Part shown: in pieces, positions 1 to 8,398 of the stretch
How positions within the stretch are numbered: position 1 is the first letter of the stretch
Layout: every line of letters begins with the position of its first letter
NCBI GenBank assembly: GCA_042569905.1
Contig: JBHPHA010000002.1
Coordinates: forward strand, 10,149-74,148
From: JBHPHA01 sp042569905
Lineage (GTDB): Bacteria; Patescibacteriota; Minisyncoccia; Moranbacterales; UBA9337
Direction: 5' to 3'
Length of the DNA stretch: 64,000 nt
Translations under genes and position numbers: made by a program
Notes under the pieces: generated by a model
Databases searched by the model: none
What the model was told of the DNA's origin: nothing
What the model saw: only the letters and a program-made list of their open reading frames with translations

Positions 1-1846
1 TGGCTCCGATAATACTAATACTTTTTCCACTTCCTGCTCTATATTTACTCTTACTAAAAACATCTTCTTTCTCAAACACATGTCTCCCTGTAATATTTCC
101 TGATTTTTCTAAATCATCAGGAGTTCCTTCAAAGATTACCTTTCCACCTTCTTCTCCAGCTCCAGGACCCATATCAATAATCCAATCAGCAGCTTTCATG
201 AAATCCCTGTCATGTTCCACAATAATCAAAGAGTTTCCAGCGTCCTTCAATGAGTTTACTGTTTTTATTAACTTTTCAGTATCACGACTATGTAGTCCGA
301 TTGACGGCTCATCTAAAACATAGATTATTCCTGATAGTTGTGATTTAATCTGAACTGCTAATCTTATTCTCTGAGCTTCACCACCTGAAATAGTCTGAGT
401 ACTTCTTGAAAGACTTAGATAATTCAAACCAACATTTTCCAATGCATTCAATCTTTCTAATATTTCATCAATTAACACACTAGCAACTTTTTCAAAATCA
501 CTATCAATTTCAGCAAAAGAAAAAGTATCAAAGAATTCTCTCGCTTCAGATATGCTCATAATCACAATATCATCAATAGATTTCCCCTTAATCAAAACAC
601 TTAAATATTCTCTTTTCAATCTCTTCCCTTCACAAGAAGAACAAGTACTTGAAAACATGTATTTTTCAATTTCTTTTCTAGCATGATCAGATCTTGTGCT
701 TGCGTACTTCTCTTCTAATTCACGCACAACTCCTTTAAACTGAATTTTTGAATCGCTACATTCTCCATGAAGAATTGCCTCTAAAGCTTTGTTAGATAGT
801 TTGCTAATAGGGGCATTTAAGGAAAACTTATATTTTCTTGCTAATGATTGCAAAGATCTCAATTGAGCATTATCATCAGACTTACTTCCCAATTTACTCC
901 AAGGCTTAATTGCACCTTCAATAATAGAAAGCTTTTTATTGGGAATAATAAACTTAGGAGAAACATTCATCTTCACACCCAAACCTGAACACTCTGAACA
1001 AGCTCCCTCTGGACTATTGAATGAAAATTTATTTGGAGTAACTTCCTTGATGCGAACACCACAACTATGACATATGAAATCATTATTAAACGTCATTTCG
1101 TCAATATTATCCACCAAGACAACCATAGACCCACTCCCTAATTTCATTGCTGTCTCAATAGAATCCAAAATTCTCTCATCATCAGGATTTTTTGAGCTCA
1201 ATGTTATCCTATCCACCACAACATCTATATCAGTATCCACTCCATCTCTAATTAAAGGAATCGCGTCATCAATTGCTTTTACTTTCTCATTGAACCTTAC
1301 CCTTGCATATCCAAGCTGCTGAATTCTTTTTAGTGTATCTACAGGAGCACTTTTGCTATCATAATATCGAGCTAGAATCATTATCTGAGTTCTATCTTCA
1401 AATTTCAAAATTTTCTTCAATATCTCCCTATTACTTTTTCTTTTCATTTCATTATTACAATCAGGACAGTGTACACCTCCGATTTTAGAGAACAATACTC
1501 TCAAGTAATCATAAACCTCGGTCATAGTACCTACTGTTGACCTTGGACTCCTAACAACACTTCTTTGATCAATTGCAATTGGAGGACTTATGTTATCAAT
1601 TTTATCCACATCGGGCTTTGCAGAAATATCCAAAAAACTACGCGCATATGAAGAAAGACCCTCCATATATCGACGATTACCCTCAGCAAAAATTGTATCA
1701 AAAGCCAAAGAAGATTTCCCTGATCCAGAAAGACCTGTTACCACTACCAATTTATTCTTAGGAATATCTAAATTAACATTTTTTAAGTTATTAACCCTCG
1801 CTCCTCTTATTATTATTTCCTCTTTTTTACTTTTATTAGAAGGCAT
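1..1846 (-). CDS. uvrA: Excinuclease ABC subunit A, C-terminus cut by window edge
   Basis: UvrA is the damage-recognition ATPase of nucleotide excision repair and works with UvrB in the cytoplasm. About 615 codons are present from the ATG at 1846. The N-terminal Walker A (GLSGSGKSS) lies near residue 40, a zinc-binding CHSC...CSEC module near residue 258, and the ABC signature SGGEAQRIRLA followed by Walker B YVLDEPSIGLH near residue 500. The reading frame stays open to base 1, which falls in the second ATPase half just as its Walker A begins, so the protein is truncated by the window and not by mutation. No Shine-Dalgarno site precedes the start. Identification is certain. Confidence 0.97.
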   Translation of the reverse strand, partial: MPSNKSKKEEIIIRGARVNNLKNVNLDIPKNKLVVVTGLSGSGKSSLAFDTIFAEGNRRYMEGLSSYARSFLDISAKPDVDKIDNISPPIAIDQRSVVRSPRSTVGTMTEVYDYLRVLFSKIGGVHCPDCNNEMKRKSNREILKKILKFEDRTQIMILARYYDSKSAPVDTLKRIQQLGYARVRFNEKVKAIDDAIPLIRDGVDTDIDVVVDRITLSSKNPDDERILDSIETAMKLGSGSMVVLVDNIDEMTFNNDFICHSCGVRIKEVTPNKFSFNSPEGACSECSGLGVKMNVSPKFIIPNKKLSIIEGAIKPWSKLGSKSDDNAQLRSLQSLARKYKFSLNAPISKLSNKALEAILHGECSDSKIQFKGVVRELEEKYASTRSDHARKEIEKYMFSSTCSSCEGKRLKREYLSVLIKGKSIDDIVIMSISEAREFFDTFSFAEIDSDFEKVASVLIDEILERLNALENVGLNYLSLSRSTQTISGGEAQRIRLAVQIKSQLSGIIYVLDEPSIGLHSRDTEKLIKTVNSLKDAGNSLIIVEHDRDFMKAADWIIDMGPGAGEEGGKVIFEGTPDDLEKSGNITGRHVFEKEDVFSKSKYRAGSGKSISIIGA

Positions 1847-2038
1847 TATTTTTTGTAAATAAATTAAAATGGTTATCTAGCTATATATGTTACTACAAAA
1901 AATATAACTTGTAAACACACAATACTAGATGACCGTTTTAGGCATATACATTAATAGCTATTATGGTAAAATATAATTATCGGAATATAGCTCTTCAAGA
2001 GAATTAGTTTTAATTAAAAGATTATAATCTCAAAAAAT

Positions 2039-2539
2039 ATGAGTGAGAAACTTCAAAAAACAAAATGGTTTTGGAAAAACAATTATTTCCTTATTCTTTC
2101 ATTGATTCCAATCATTGTCATAATAGTGGCCTTAGAAATAACGTCCAGCACTAGATTTGACTTCATACCTCATCTTTTTGGAGATCAAAGAAGCTCATTA
2201 TTTGACCTCTGGTCTATTCAGCACTTTTTATCAGGGGTTTTGATTGGGGCTCTTCTTATTACGCCAAAATACCAAGCAACAAAAAACTGGCAAAAAATGG
2301 TCCCTTTAACATTATTTTTTGCTTTCGGATGGGAAGCGCTTGAACTCTTGATTGAATCAGGAGGAATATCTACTTTTAGTAGCTTCTGGAATAGTCGAGA
2401 GCATTGGTCCAATAGACTAATCAGTGATCCGGCATTGGTTTTTGTTGGAGGAATTGTCGGATACGTTATTCATGATTCTTGGAAAGTTGCGATAGTCCCT
2501 ACCGTTGTCTGGCTAGCACTTAAAGCGGCTCTTATTTAA
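2039..2539 (+). CDS. Multi-pass membrane protein, unrecognised
   Basis: A 166-residue protein with about four hydrophobic segments (near residues 15-31, 60-78, 88-108 and 130-165) and a central FGWEALE motif between membrane segments, a pattern also seen in small VanZ-like membrane families. I cannot assign it to a family with confidence. It is monocistronic on the plus strand. A possible -10 TATAAT lies at 1972-1977 without a good -35. No Shine-Dalgarno site precedes the ATG. A strong hairpin terminator follows the stop codon directly. Confidence 0.75.
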   Translation: MSEKLQKTKWFWKNNYFLILSLIPIIVIIVALEITSSTRFDFIPHLFGDQRSSLFDLWSIQHFLSGVLIGALLITPKYQATKNWQKMVPLTLFFAFGWEALELLIESGGISTFSSFWNSREHWSNRLISDPALVFVGGIVGYVIHDSWKVAIVPTVVWLALKAALI

Positions 2540-2542
2540 AAC

Positions 2543-2574
2543 AAAAAACGACAGAAATAACACTGTCGTTTTTT
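2543..2574. terminator. Bidirectional hairpin terminator
   Basis: Perfect 12-bp inverted repeat (AAAAAACGACAG and its complement) with an 8-nt loop between two convergent genes. The T-run works in both directions. Confidence 0.85.
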
Positions 2575-2590
2575 ATATTTGGCTTTCCTA

Positions 2591-2824
2591 CTAAGCTTCT
2601 TTTTGGTATTTTTTATATATAGCTACACTGTACGCAAAGGCTACTAAGAAAAATACTGCTCCATAAAAACACGGTGTTAAAAATGGATTAGTCATTCCAA
2701 CTGGACATCCAGTTGTGCATGCTCTTCCATTCATCCAATCTGCTAATTCTCTTCCAAAATTAACCCAAGCAAAGATTGTTCCTACTAATAAGATTACAAG
2801 TTGCTGTTTCACCAAAGTGTTCAT
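2591..2824 (-). CDS. Small two-span membrane protein
   Basis: A 77-residue protein with two hydrophobic segments (about residues 8-22 and 53-70) joined by a loop with the cysteine motif ACTTGCPVGMTNPF and a third Cys in TPCFYG. The clustered Cys residues could bind metal or form disulfides, but I know of no assigned function. No Shine-Dalgarno site precedes the ATG. It converges on the upstream plus-strand membrane gene and shares its terminator. Confidence 0.7.
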   Translation of the reverse strand: MNTLVKQQLVILLVGTIFAWVNFGRELADWMNGRACTTGCPVGMTNPFLTPCFYGAVFFLVAFAYSVAIYKKYQKEA

Positions 2825-2898
2825 TTTTTTAATACATTAAAAATTACTCTCCTTACTTACAAATATACTCCTGTCAATTAATCCATGCAACTAATGAC

Positions 2899-2932
2899 AA
2901 TAAAAAGCCCTCCACAAGAAAGGCTTTTTATT
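2899..2932 (-). terminator. Hairpin terminator after the VWA gene
   Basis: Inverted repeat AATAAAAAGCC/GGCTTTTTATT just past the VWA gene stop codon, with U-rich flank in the minus direction. Confidence 0.75.
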
Positions 2933-2952
2933 ATTTTATCAAAAGATGCAAC

Positions 2953-4029
2953 TTAGAAACTTATATCCAAGTCACCGCCGCTAACATCTAAATCCACATC
3001 CTTTGTGTCAATTTTTAAGTCACCACCGCTAGTGACATCAAGATCAGCTTCGTCTGTTCTTATCTTCAAGCTTCCATCACTATTTACCTCAAGCGTTGTA
3101 GTTCCAGTAGTTACCTTAGAACCCATATCATCTACAACTAAGTTCAAGTCACTAGAACCTTCAACTGAAAAATATGAACCACCACCACTTACAGAAATGC
3201 TATTCAATTGCGTCTTAGTAGCTCCTGTAACATTTAATCCAATCACATCAATCACAATTCCCTTTGCCTTCAATTGACTAGCCACATTAACTGGATTACC
3301 ACCACATGTCTCCTCTCCATCGCTCAACAGTAATACGTGCATTTTTTCTCCTGACTTTGATTTTTGAATCAAAATGTCTCCAGCTTTTTGCAATGATGAC
3401 GCAAGAGGAGTCCATCCATTTGGATTCAAACTATTAACTCTTGATTTAACAATCCCTCCATTTACTGGTCCAAAAGTGTATACCTCCTCTATACCGCTAC
3501 ATGATTCAGCTTTTCCAGCCTGAGTATTGTTACCCTTGTGCCCATATGCAAGCACACTCAAATCAACATTCTCCCCTAGTTTTGATACATACTTTGCAAC
3601 TGCATTTTTTGCAACGCTCATCCTAGTGCCTCCCTGAGCTTGAGCAGCCATACTTCCTGATGCATCAAAAATAAGAACTGAGTTTATCTCCTCATAATCA
3701 CCACTACCAGCTTCTTGTGATGCTCCATCACCTGTAACATTTACGCTAGAACCTCCGGCACCAGTCTGAATATCCACACCAGGAGCACTCACACTAGCAC
3801 CATCAGCACCAGTTTGAATATCTACACCGGGAGCACTAACGCTAGCACCGCCTGGACCTGTTTTAATATTCACACCATCAGCATTCACTTCCACACCATC
3901 ATTATTAATCCTCACAGAAGGAATAAGAGTTCGACGAACCATGTAGGCACCCACGGCTACAGTGATCAATAGTACGACTATAACTATTAAAACGACTCCT
4001 ACTTTTGCAATACCTTTTTCTTTTTTCAT
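2953..4029 (-). CDS. Membrane-anchored VWA-domain protein
   Basis: A 358-residue protein with one N-terminal membrane span (about residues 10-30) and then an extracytoplasmic part. Residues 45-100 hold near-identical repeats of about 16 residues built around SAPGVDIQTG. A von Willebrand factor A domain follows with a complete metal-binding (MIDAS) set: DASGS at 122-126, Thr207 in GWTPL, and Asp237 in LLSDGEE. The C-terminal 50 residues are a second repetitive segment rich in DLDV/GGDLKI units. VWA domains generally mediate protein-protein contacts, so a surface adhesion or assembly role is likely but unproven. No Shine-Dalgarno site precedes the ATG. Confidence 0.88.
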   Translation of the reverse strand: MKKEKGIAKVGVVLIVIVVLLITVAVGAYMVRRTLIPSVRINNDGVEVNADGVNIKTGPGGASVSAPGVDIQTGADGASVSAPGVDIQTGAGGSSVNVTGDGASQEAGSGDYEEINSVLIFDASGSMAAQAQGGTRMSVAKNAVAKYVSKLGENVDLSVLAYGHKGNNTQAGKAESCSGIEEVYTFGPVNGGIVKSRVNSLNPNGWTPLASSLQKAGDILIQKSKSGEKMHVLLLSDGEETCGGNPVNVASQLKAKGIVIDVIGLNVTGATKTQLNSISVSGGGSYFSVEGSSDLNLVVDDMGSKVTTGTTTLEVNSDGSLKIRTDEADLDVTSGGDLKIDTKDVDLDVSGGDLDISF

Positions 4030-4107
4030 TTGTTTTTATTTTTAATTTATAACTACCATATCATACCATAAAAATACTACATCGACAATTTGCTAAAATG
4101 TCTTGCC

Positions 4108-5343
4108 TTATCGATATAATGGGAAATTTTTGCAAAGCGCTTTCACTTCTTTGTGAATCAATTTCAAAACTTCTTCGTCGTCATGACTTTCAACTGCAGC
4201 GTTGATCCAATTGGCAATCTTTTTCACCTCTCCCTTTTTCATTCCTCTAGTTGTCATAGCTGGGGTTCCAATTCTGATTCCACTTGGATCCATTGGACTT
4301 CTTGGGTCATCTGGAATCATATTCTTATTCACAGTGATTCCAATTTTATCCAAAGCAACCTCTGCTTCTTGCCCAGTAACTTCCTTACTTCCAAAAACAT
4401 CCACTAAAACCATATGATTCTCAGTTCCTCCAAACATCATCTTAAAACCATAAGAAGTCAACTCCTCCTCTAAAACTTTGGCATTAACAATTATTTGCTT
4501 AGCGTATTTCTTGAAAGATGGCTTCAATGCTTCCCCAAAAGAAACAGCTTTAGCTGCAATATTATTCATATGTGGACCACCTTGAAATCCTGGGAAAGCT
4601 GATTTGTTAATCGCCTTAGCATACTTTTCCTTGCAAAGAATCATTCCTCCCCTTGGGCCACGCAATGTTTTGTGAGTAGTAGTTGTTACAATATCGAAAT
4701 ATGGAGTAGGATTCTCAATTGCACCTCCCGCAATGAGTCCAGCAATGTGAGCAATGTCAATCATCAGAATTGCCCCTACTTTGTCAGCAATTTTTCTAAA
4801 TTTTTTGTAATCCAAATTCCTAGTATAAGCAGAAAAACCAGCCAAAATCATTTTTGGCTTTTCCTTAATCGCCATCGCCTCTAATTCTTTGTAATCAATT
4901 TTTCCATTCTTAGCTGTTTTGTATCCCTTAAATTTATAAATCTGAGCTGAGAGTGTTACTGGGTGACCATGAGTCAAATGTCCTCCATGAGAAAGATCCA
5001 TCCCCAAAATCTTATCCCCTGGCTCCAAAACGGCGCTATACGCAATCATATTTGCAGGCGCGCCTGAATGTGGCTGTACGTTTACATGCTCCGCACCAAA
5101 AAGCTTTTTAGCCCTTTCAATTGCCAAGTTTTCAACGACATCAGTATACTCTTGCCCCCCATAATATCTTTTTCCTGGATACCCTTCAGAATATTTATTT
5201 GTAAAAACTGTTCCCAGTGCTTCAAGAACTGCCTTTGAAACATAATTCTCCGAAGCAATCATTTCCAAACCTTCTTCCTGCCTCTTCAATTCCTTCATTG
5301 TGGCATCATAAACTTTTGGATCTGTCTTTTTTAGATTTTTCAT
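4108..5343 (-). CDS. glyA: Serine hydroxymethyltransferase
   Basis: Converts serine and tetrahydrofolate to glycine and 5,10-methylene-THF with pyridoxal phosphate; cytoplasmic one-carbon metabolism. The 411-residue product matches the family length. It has the N-terminal EEGLEMIASENYVS segment, the substrate-binding HSGAPAN region and the PLP-lysine motif TTTTHKTLRGPRGG. The frame is open further upstream to 5421, but that extension contains a good promoter (TTGATT, 16 bp, TAAAAT), so the ATG at 5343, which matches the usual SHMT start, is preferred. A palindrome related to one upstream of the TrpR-like gene sits 6-7 bp above the -35, suggesting regulation by that neighbour. Confidence 0.95.
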   Translation of the reverse strand: MKNLKKTDPKVYDATMKELKRQEEGLEMIASENYVSKAVLEALGTVFTNKYSEGYPGKRYYGGQEYTDVVENLAIERAKKLFGAEHVNVQPHSGAPANMIAYSAVLEPGDKILGMDLSHGGHLTHGHPVTLSAQIYKFKGYKTAKNGKIDYKELEAMAIKEKPKMILAGFSAYTRNLDYKKFRKIADKVGAILMIDIAHIAGLIAGGAIENPTPYFDIVTTTTHKTLRGPRGGMILCKEKYAKAINKSAFPGFQGGPHMNNIAAKAVSFGEALKPSFKKYAKQIIVNAKVLEEELTSYGFKMMFGGTENHMVLVDVFGSKEVTGQEAEVALDKIGITVNKNMIPDDPRSPMDPSGIRIGTPAMTTRGMKKGEVKKIANWINAAVESHDDEEVLKLIHKEVKALCKNFPLYR

Positions 5344-5401
5344 ATCTTTGTTTTTCCCAGTTAATTTATTACGTTCCCTTAATATATGGTAACTATTTAT
5401 A

Positions 5402-5429
5402 ATTTTATCATTATTCAGCATTAAATCAA
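5402..5429 (-). promoter_or_regulatory. Predicted glyA promoter
   Basis: -35 TTGATT (complement of 5424-5429), 16-bp spacer, -10 TAAAAT (complement of 5402-5407), 59 bp above the preferred glyA ATG. Confidence 0.65.
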
Positions 5430-5435
5430 AAAGTG

Positions 5436-5473
5436 ACTAAGATTACCACGCACTGTAGCGTGGTAATCTTAGT
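5436..5473. promoter_or_regulatory. Palindrome upstream of glyA (candidate operator)
   Basis: A perfect 16-bp inverted repeat around a 6-nt centre ACTGTA. Its inner part (TACCACGC and complement) is identical to the palindrome at 6108-6143, while the outer arms differ but stay self-complementary. It lies 6-7 bp above the glyA -35. No T-run follows in either direction, which argues against a simple terminator. Confidence 0.65.
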
Positions 5474-5537
5474 GGTGGTCAATGATAGTATCACAAATAC
5501 CAATCATGAAAAACACCTCTATGTATTGGGGTGATTT

Positions 5538-6056
5538 TCATTTCATTAATCTTTTTAATTTACGGTATAATTCAGTTTTTTCTTTCATCTTGTCCATCTC
5601 GACAATAACATTTCTCAATTTCTCCTTTTGCTTTCTGCTTGAGCTTTTAATAATATTTTCCAAAATAATTTCCGGCCAATAATACATTGGGTATCGCTTT
5701 TTTATTGAATTTAAATCAACAACAGGACATTCTTCCTTGATATTAATATTCTTCTTTCGCGTTTTTCTAACAGCTGCCCTGTATCCATCTCCTGATATCT
5801 TCAACCACTCTTGAACCCTTGCAATAGTACTATATCCAACTCCCAACTCATTTCTAATGTCCTCATAAGAATACTTGTCTAGTAAAAGTTCAGATATCTT
5901 CAATCTCTTCGCAATCATCTCCGCCTCCTTAATTGAAAGAAGGTCCCGCAAAAGAGCTGCTGCCTCGTCAACTTTTTTTGTTTTTGAAATTGCTAATGAT
6001 AATTTGTAAAAAATCATTCCTATTTCTTTTTTTGACATTTTTTTAGAACCTACCAT
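5538..6056 (-). CDS. TrpR/YerC-family DNA-binding regulator
   Basis: The first 110 residues match the TrpR/YerC/YecD helix-turn-helix family: MSKKEIGMIFYKLSLAI, then LLSIKEAEMIAKRLKISELLL, and the recognition segment YEDIRNELGVGYSTIARVQEWL. A basic 60-residue C-terminal tail (residues about 115-172), absent from classical TrpR, contains YPMYYWPEIILENIIKSS. No tryptophan genes are nearby, so the ligand is unknown. The frame opens at a GTG at 6110 inside the palindrome. The ATG at 6056 is chosen because the family homology starts just after it and a possible -35 (TTGAGA, 6096-6101) lies between. Likely autoregulated through the palindrome. Confidence 0.82.
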   Translation of the reverse strand: MVGSKKMSKKEIGMIFYKLSLAISKTKKVDEAAALLRDLLSIKEAEMIAKRLKISELLLDKYSYEDIRNELGVGYSTIARVQEWLKISGDGYRAAVRKTRKKNINIKEECPVVDLNSIKKRYPMYYWPEIILENIIKSSSRKQKEKLRNVIVEMDKMKEKTELYRKLKRLMK

Positions 6057-6107
6057 ATCTTTAATGACACTATTAACTAAATTGGATTTACATAATCTCA
6101 ATTTAGT

Positions 6108-6143
6108 CACATACTACCACGCACTGTAGCGTGGTAGTATGTG
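6108..6143. promoter_or_regulatory. Palindrome upstream of the TrpR-like gene (candidate operator)
   Basis: Perfect 15-bp inverted repeat with the same ACTGTA centre and inner TACCACGC arms as the copy before glyA. It ends 6 bp above a TTGAGA -35-like hexamer. The -10 for this gene is poor. Confidence 0.6.
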
Positions 6144-6249
6144 GTATTTAAATAGATTGGGTGTAGACTCTTTTGTTGATCTTTATTGTCACTGTTCTTT
6201 ACTAATTATCTGCTCTCAAGTAACGCAAGCTGTTTGTGATATTGCAAGT

Positions 6250-6420
6250 TACTCACTAATTTCCTTCAAATACTTCTTCATAGCTCCTCAGTGGATTTAA
6301 TTTCTTGATTATCAATTCCTAAAAATATAGTTCTAACTAGATGGGTAAATTAATCTCGTACAACTGGAGTGATTCTAGTTTCAATCCATATCTACTGCCT
6401 CATGCTAAGCCATTATTTGA
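6250..6420 (-). pseudogene. Decayed C-terminal fragment of an rmlD copy
   Basis: Read on the minus strand this stretch gives, across frames and stops, ETRITPVV, then LVRTIFLGID, then LRSYEE and YLKEI. These align in order with the intact rmlD C-terminus (ETKISPVS, AKRPFFSVLI, LRSYKEA, YLKEIEG). The flanking bases (CTGCCTCAT) also match. At least three stops and a frameshift are present. It is about 55 codons long and lies 0.6 kb from the intact gene. Confidence 0.7.
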
Positions 6421-6501
6421 TTTTATTATACTACCATGATAACATAATTCCAGGTTGAATTGCTCTTTTTATCTAAAAAGTTACTACTTATAGGAGTAAG
6501 T

Positions 6502-6948
6502 ATGTCTGATCAAAAAACGGTAGCGATAATATTGTGGAGCTATCCGAAAATTGTAACCATTCACAGAAAAAGTGGTGTTTTTTATGCAAGAGAAATTGAT
6601 GTAACGCGTGATACATGTCTCGAACACACATCAGAAATGATCATTCCACCACACAATAACAAATTCAAAACCCACTGGTCTTCCAGAACGGGTTTGGAAT
6701 TGCAATCAGAAAAGTACCGGAATTGGAAAAGCATTTCACTAGAATCAAAGAATTCCGAAACAGCCACGGGTATTGCTCTCAGAGAATTGGCCAAAAGACT
6801 TCTCTATTTATTTACAATCATCATAGCATTGGCGCATCCAGATGACTCATACCTTGACGGCCTGGATCGTGAAAATCTTGGCATTGAAAATGACGAGATT
6901 CTTTTCATCAACCAAACTATGCGTAAAATTAAAAAGGAAGACAGCTAG
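6502..6948 (+). CDS. Unknown 148-residue protein
   Basis: No family recognised. The ATG at 6502 is chosen because AGGAG sits 5 nt upstream; an in-frame start at 6460 has no such site. The N-terminal half is polar and beta-rich in character, with a Cys-His motif (CLEHTSEM). A hydrophobic stretch (about residues 94-108, LLYLFTIIIALA) could be a membrane segment or buried helix, and the C-terminus is charged. Monocistronic with its own terminator. The strong ribosome binding site sets it apart from the housekeeping genes and groups it with the accessory families of the window. Confidence 0.7.
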   Translation: MSDQKTVAIILWSYPKIVTIHRKSGVFYAREIDVTRDTCLEHTSEMIIPPHNNKFKTHWSSRTGLELQSEKYRNWKSISLESKNSETATGIALRELAKRLLYLFTIIIALAHPDDSYLDGLDRENLGIENDEILFINQTMRKIKKEDS

Positions 6949-6968
6949 ACACTAGCTCTTCCTATATC

Positions 6969-7004
6969 AAATAACCGAGCCCATAACATGGACCCGGTTA
7001 TTTT
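6969..7004. terminator. Hairpin terminator between convergent genes
   Basis: AAATAACCG and CGGTTATTTT arms after the unknown plus-strand gene, with a T-run beyond. It may also serve rmlD from the other side. Confidence 0.7.
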
Positions 7005-7031
7005 ATTTTTGACTATCTTCTGCTACAAATC

Positions 7032-7970
7032 TTAGCCTTCTATCTCCTTTAGATAATCCGCCAATGCCTCCTTGTAGCTTCTCAACGGATTCAACTTTTT
7101 GTTTATAAGCACTGAGAAAAATGGTCTCTTAGCTGGGCGAGGAAATTCTTCTCCTGACACAGGAGAAATCTTAGTCTCAATCCCCGCTTGACGGTAAAGC
7201 TCCACGACTGCCTCATACCAAGTACAAGCATCACTATTAATTATATGATATATCCCGAAATCCTTTTTAGATTCAATCATCTCTTTTGATTTCCTCGCTA
7301 AATCTGGTGCATAAGTAAAGCAACTTGTTTCTTCATCAACAGCTTTCACTTCATCATTATTCTTTCCAGCCTCAAGCATCACATCAAAAAAGCTTCTTTT
7401 AGCTCCATCAGTTTGTGCAGGTTTTCCAAACAACTTTGAAAGACGTACAATATAATATTTTTCACCCTTTTCTTGAGTCTCTTTTTCTCCCATCAATTTA
7501 CTCTCTCCGTAACGATTCGTCGGGGCCGTAACATCATCCTCTTTAAATCCAACCTCAGCCTCAAAGTTGTCATGAAGACCACAAGAGCCACAACTTCCTG
7601 TACAACCCTCTGGCTCTGGAATTTCTGGCATACTTTCACCAAAAACATAGTCGGTAGAATAGTGTACAAAAGTAGCGCCAATCTTTTTTGAAATCTCTGC
7701 CAAGTATCCAGGAGCTAGTCCATTCAACTTCTTTGCCTTTTCAAATTCCGAATCATCTTCCTCACAAAGATCCACTGCATTATATGCCGCAGCATTTAGA
7801 ATAATCTCCGGACCAAGTTCTTCAATTTTATTGAAAGACTCATCCTTATTAGTTGTATCGATTTCATTCCTATCCCAGTCAAAAACCTCATAATCACTAT
7901 CATCCTCAAAAACAGAGACTAATTCTTGCCCCAGCATTCCCTTTGAACCCACTATCAAAACTTTTTTCAT
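7032..7970 (-). CDS. rmlD: dTDP-4-dehydrorhamnose reductase-like SDR
   Basis: An extended short-chain dehydrogenase of the RmlD family, which reduces dTDP-4-dehydro-rhamnose using NAD(P)H in surface sugar synthesis. The 312-residue protein has the Rossmann motif GSKGMLG at residues 8-14, LNAAAYNAVD at 58-67, HYSTDYVFG at 103-111 and the catalytic YGESK (Tyr154, Lys158). Residues 115-145 form an insertion with Cys123, Cys127 and Cys130 in a Gly/Cys-rich loop that is unusual for the family. No other rhamnose genes are in the window. The start has no Shine-Dalgarno site. A decayed partial copy lies at 6250-6420. Confidence 0.88.
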   Translation of the reverse strand: MKKVLIVGSKGMLGQELVSVFEDDSDYEVFDWDRNEIDTTNKDESFNKIEELGPEIILNAAAYNAVDLCEEDDSEFEKAKKLNGLAPGYLAEISKKIGATFVHYSTDYVFGESMPEIPEPEGCTGSCGSCGLHDNFEAEVGFKEDDVTAPTNRYGESKLMGEKETQEKGEKYYIVRLSKLFGKPAQTDGAKRSFFDVMLEAGKNNDEVKAVDEETSCFTYAPDLARKSKEMIESKKDFGIYHIINSDACTWYEAVVELYRQAGIETKISPVSGEEFPRPAKRPFFSVLINKKLNPLRSYKEALADYLKEIEG

Positions 7971-8087
7971 ATAATTAAATCCTTAAATAAATTAAGCTAT
8001 TATTCTTACTTCTATTGATTTTCTTTAATTTAACAGTAACCAGTAGTCAAATTGTAGCACACTGAAACTTTTTTTGAAATATAAAAA

Positions 8088-8108
8088 GGATGTTGATTTT
8101 CAACACCC
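8088..8108 (-). terminator. Hairpin terminator
   Basis: GGGTGTTGA/TCAACATCC stem followed by TTTTT on the minus strand, directly after the small gene ending at 8115. Confidence 0.7.
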
Positions 8109-8114
8109 TTTACT

Positions 8115-8303
8115 TTATTTTTCACTTTTAATAACCCAGATAATCATTTTAGTTCCGATCGGTCCTGTGAAAGTAACTATTGGAGTAAACCAAAACAAAA
8201 ACCATTCTTTGTTTCTGCAAATTGAAATAATACAGAAAATCAGATTAAACAACATACAGAATCCCCACAAAAGCTCAAGCACCTGCCTCACAGTTGTCCA
8301 CAT
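8115..8303 (-). CDS. Small two-span membrane protein
   Basis: A 62-residue protein with two hydrophobic segments (about residues 9-27 and 34-58) and a short charged C-terminus. GGGGG lies 7 nt before the ATG and a hairpin terminator follows the stop, so it looks like a complete small transcription unit. No function is recognised. Confidence 0.55.
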   Translation of the reverse strand: MWTTVRQVLELLWGFCMLFNLIFCIISICRNKEWFLFWFTPIVTFTGPIGTKMIIWVIKSEK

Positions 8304-8348
8304 AGTTTACCCCCATTCTAAGCTTCACATCATTGAGTTAAATAAAAA

Positions 8349-8375
8349 GACGAGAAAGTATTACTTTACTCGTCC
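8349..8375 (-). terminator. Hairpin terminator
   Basis: GACGAG...CTCGTC stem with one bulged base, followed by TTTTT in the minus direction; it terminates the gene ending at 8399. Confidence 0.7.
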
Positions 8376-8398
8376 TTAATTTTGAAACAACACGAAAA

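Noticed and set aside
1074..1862. Several plus-strand ORFs over the first 1.9 kb
   Set aside because: They lie antisense to a clear, uninterrupted uvrA frame with all family motifs.
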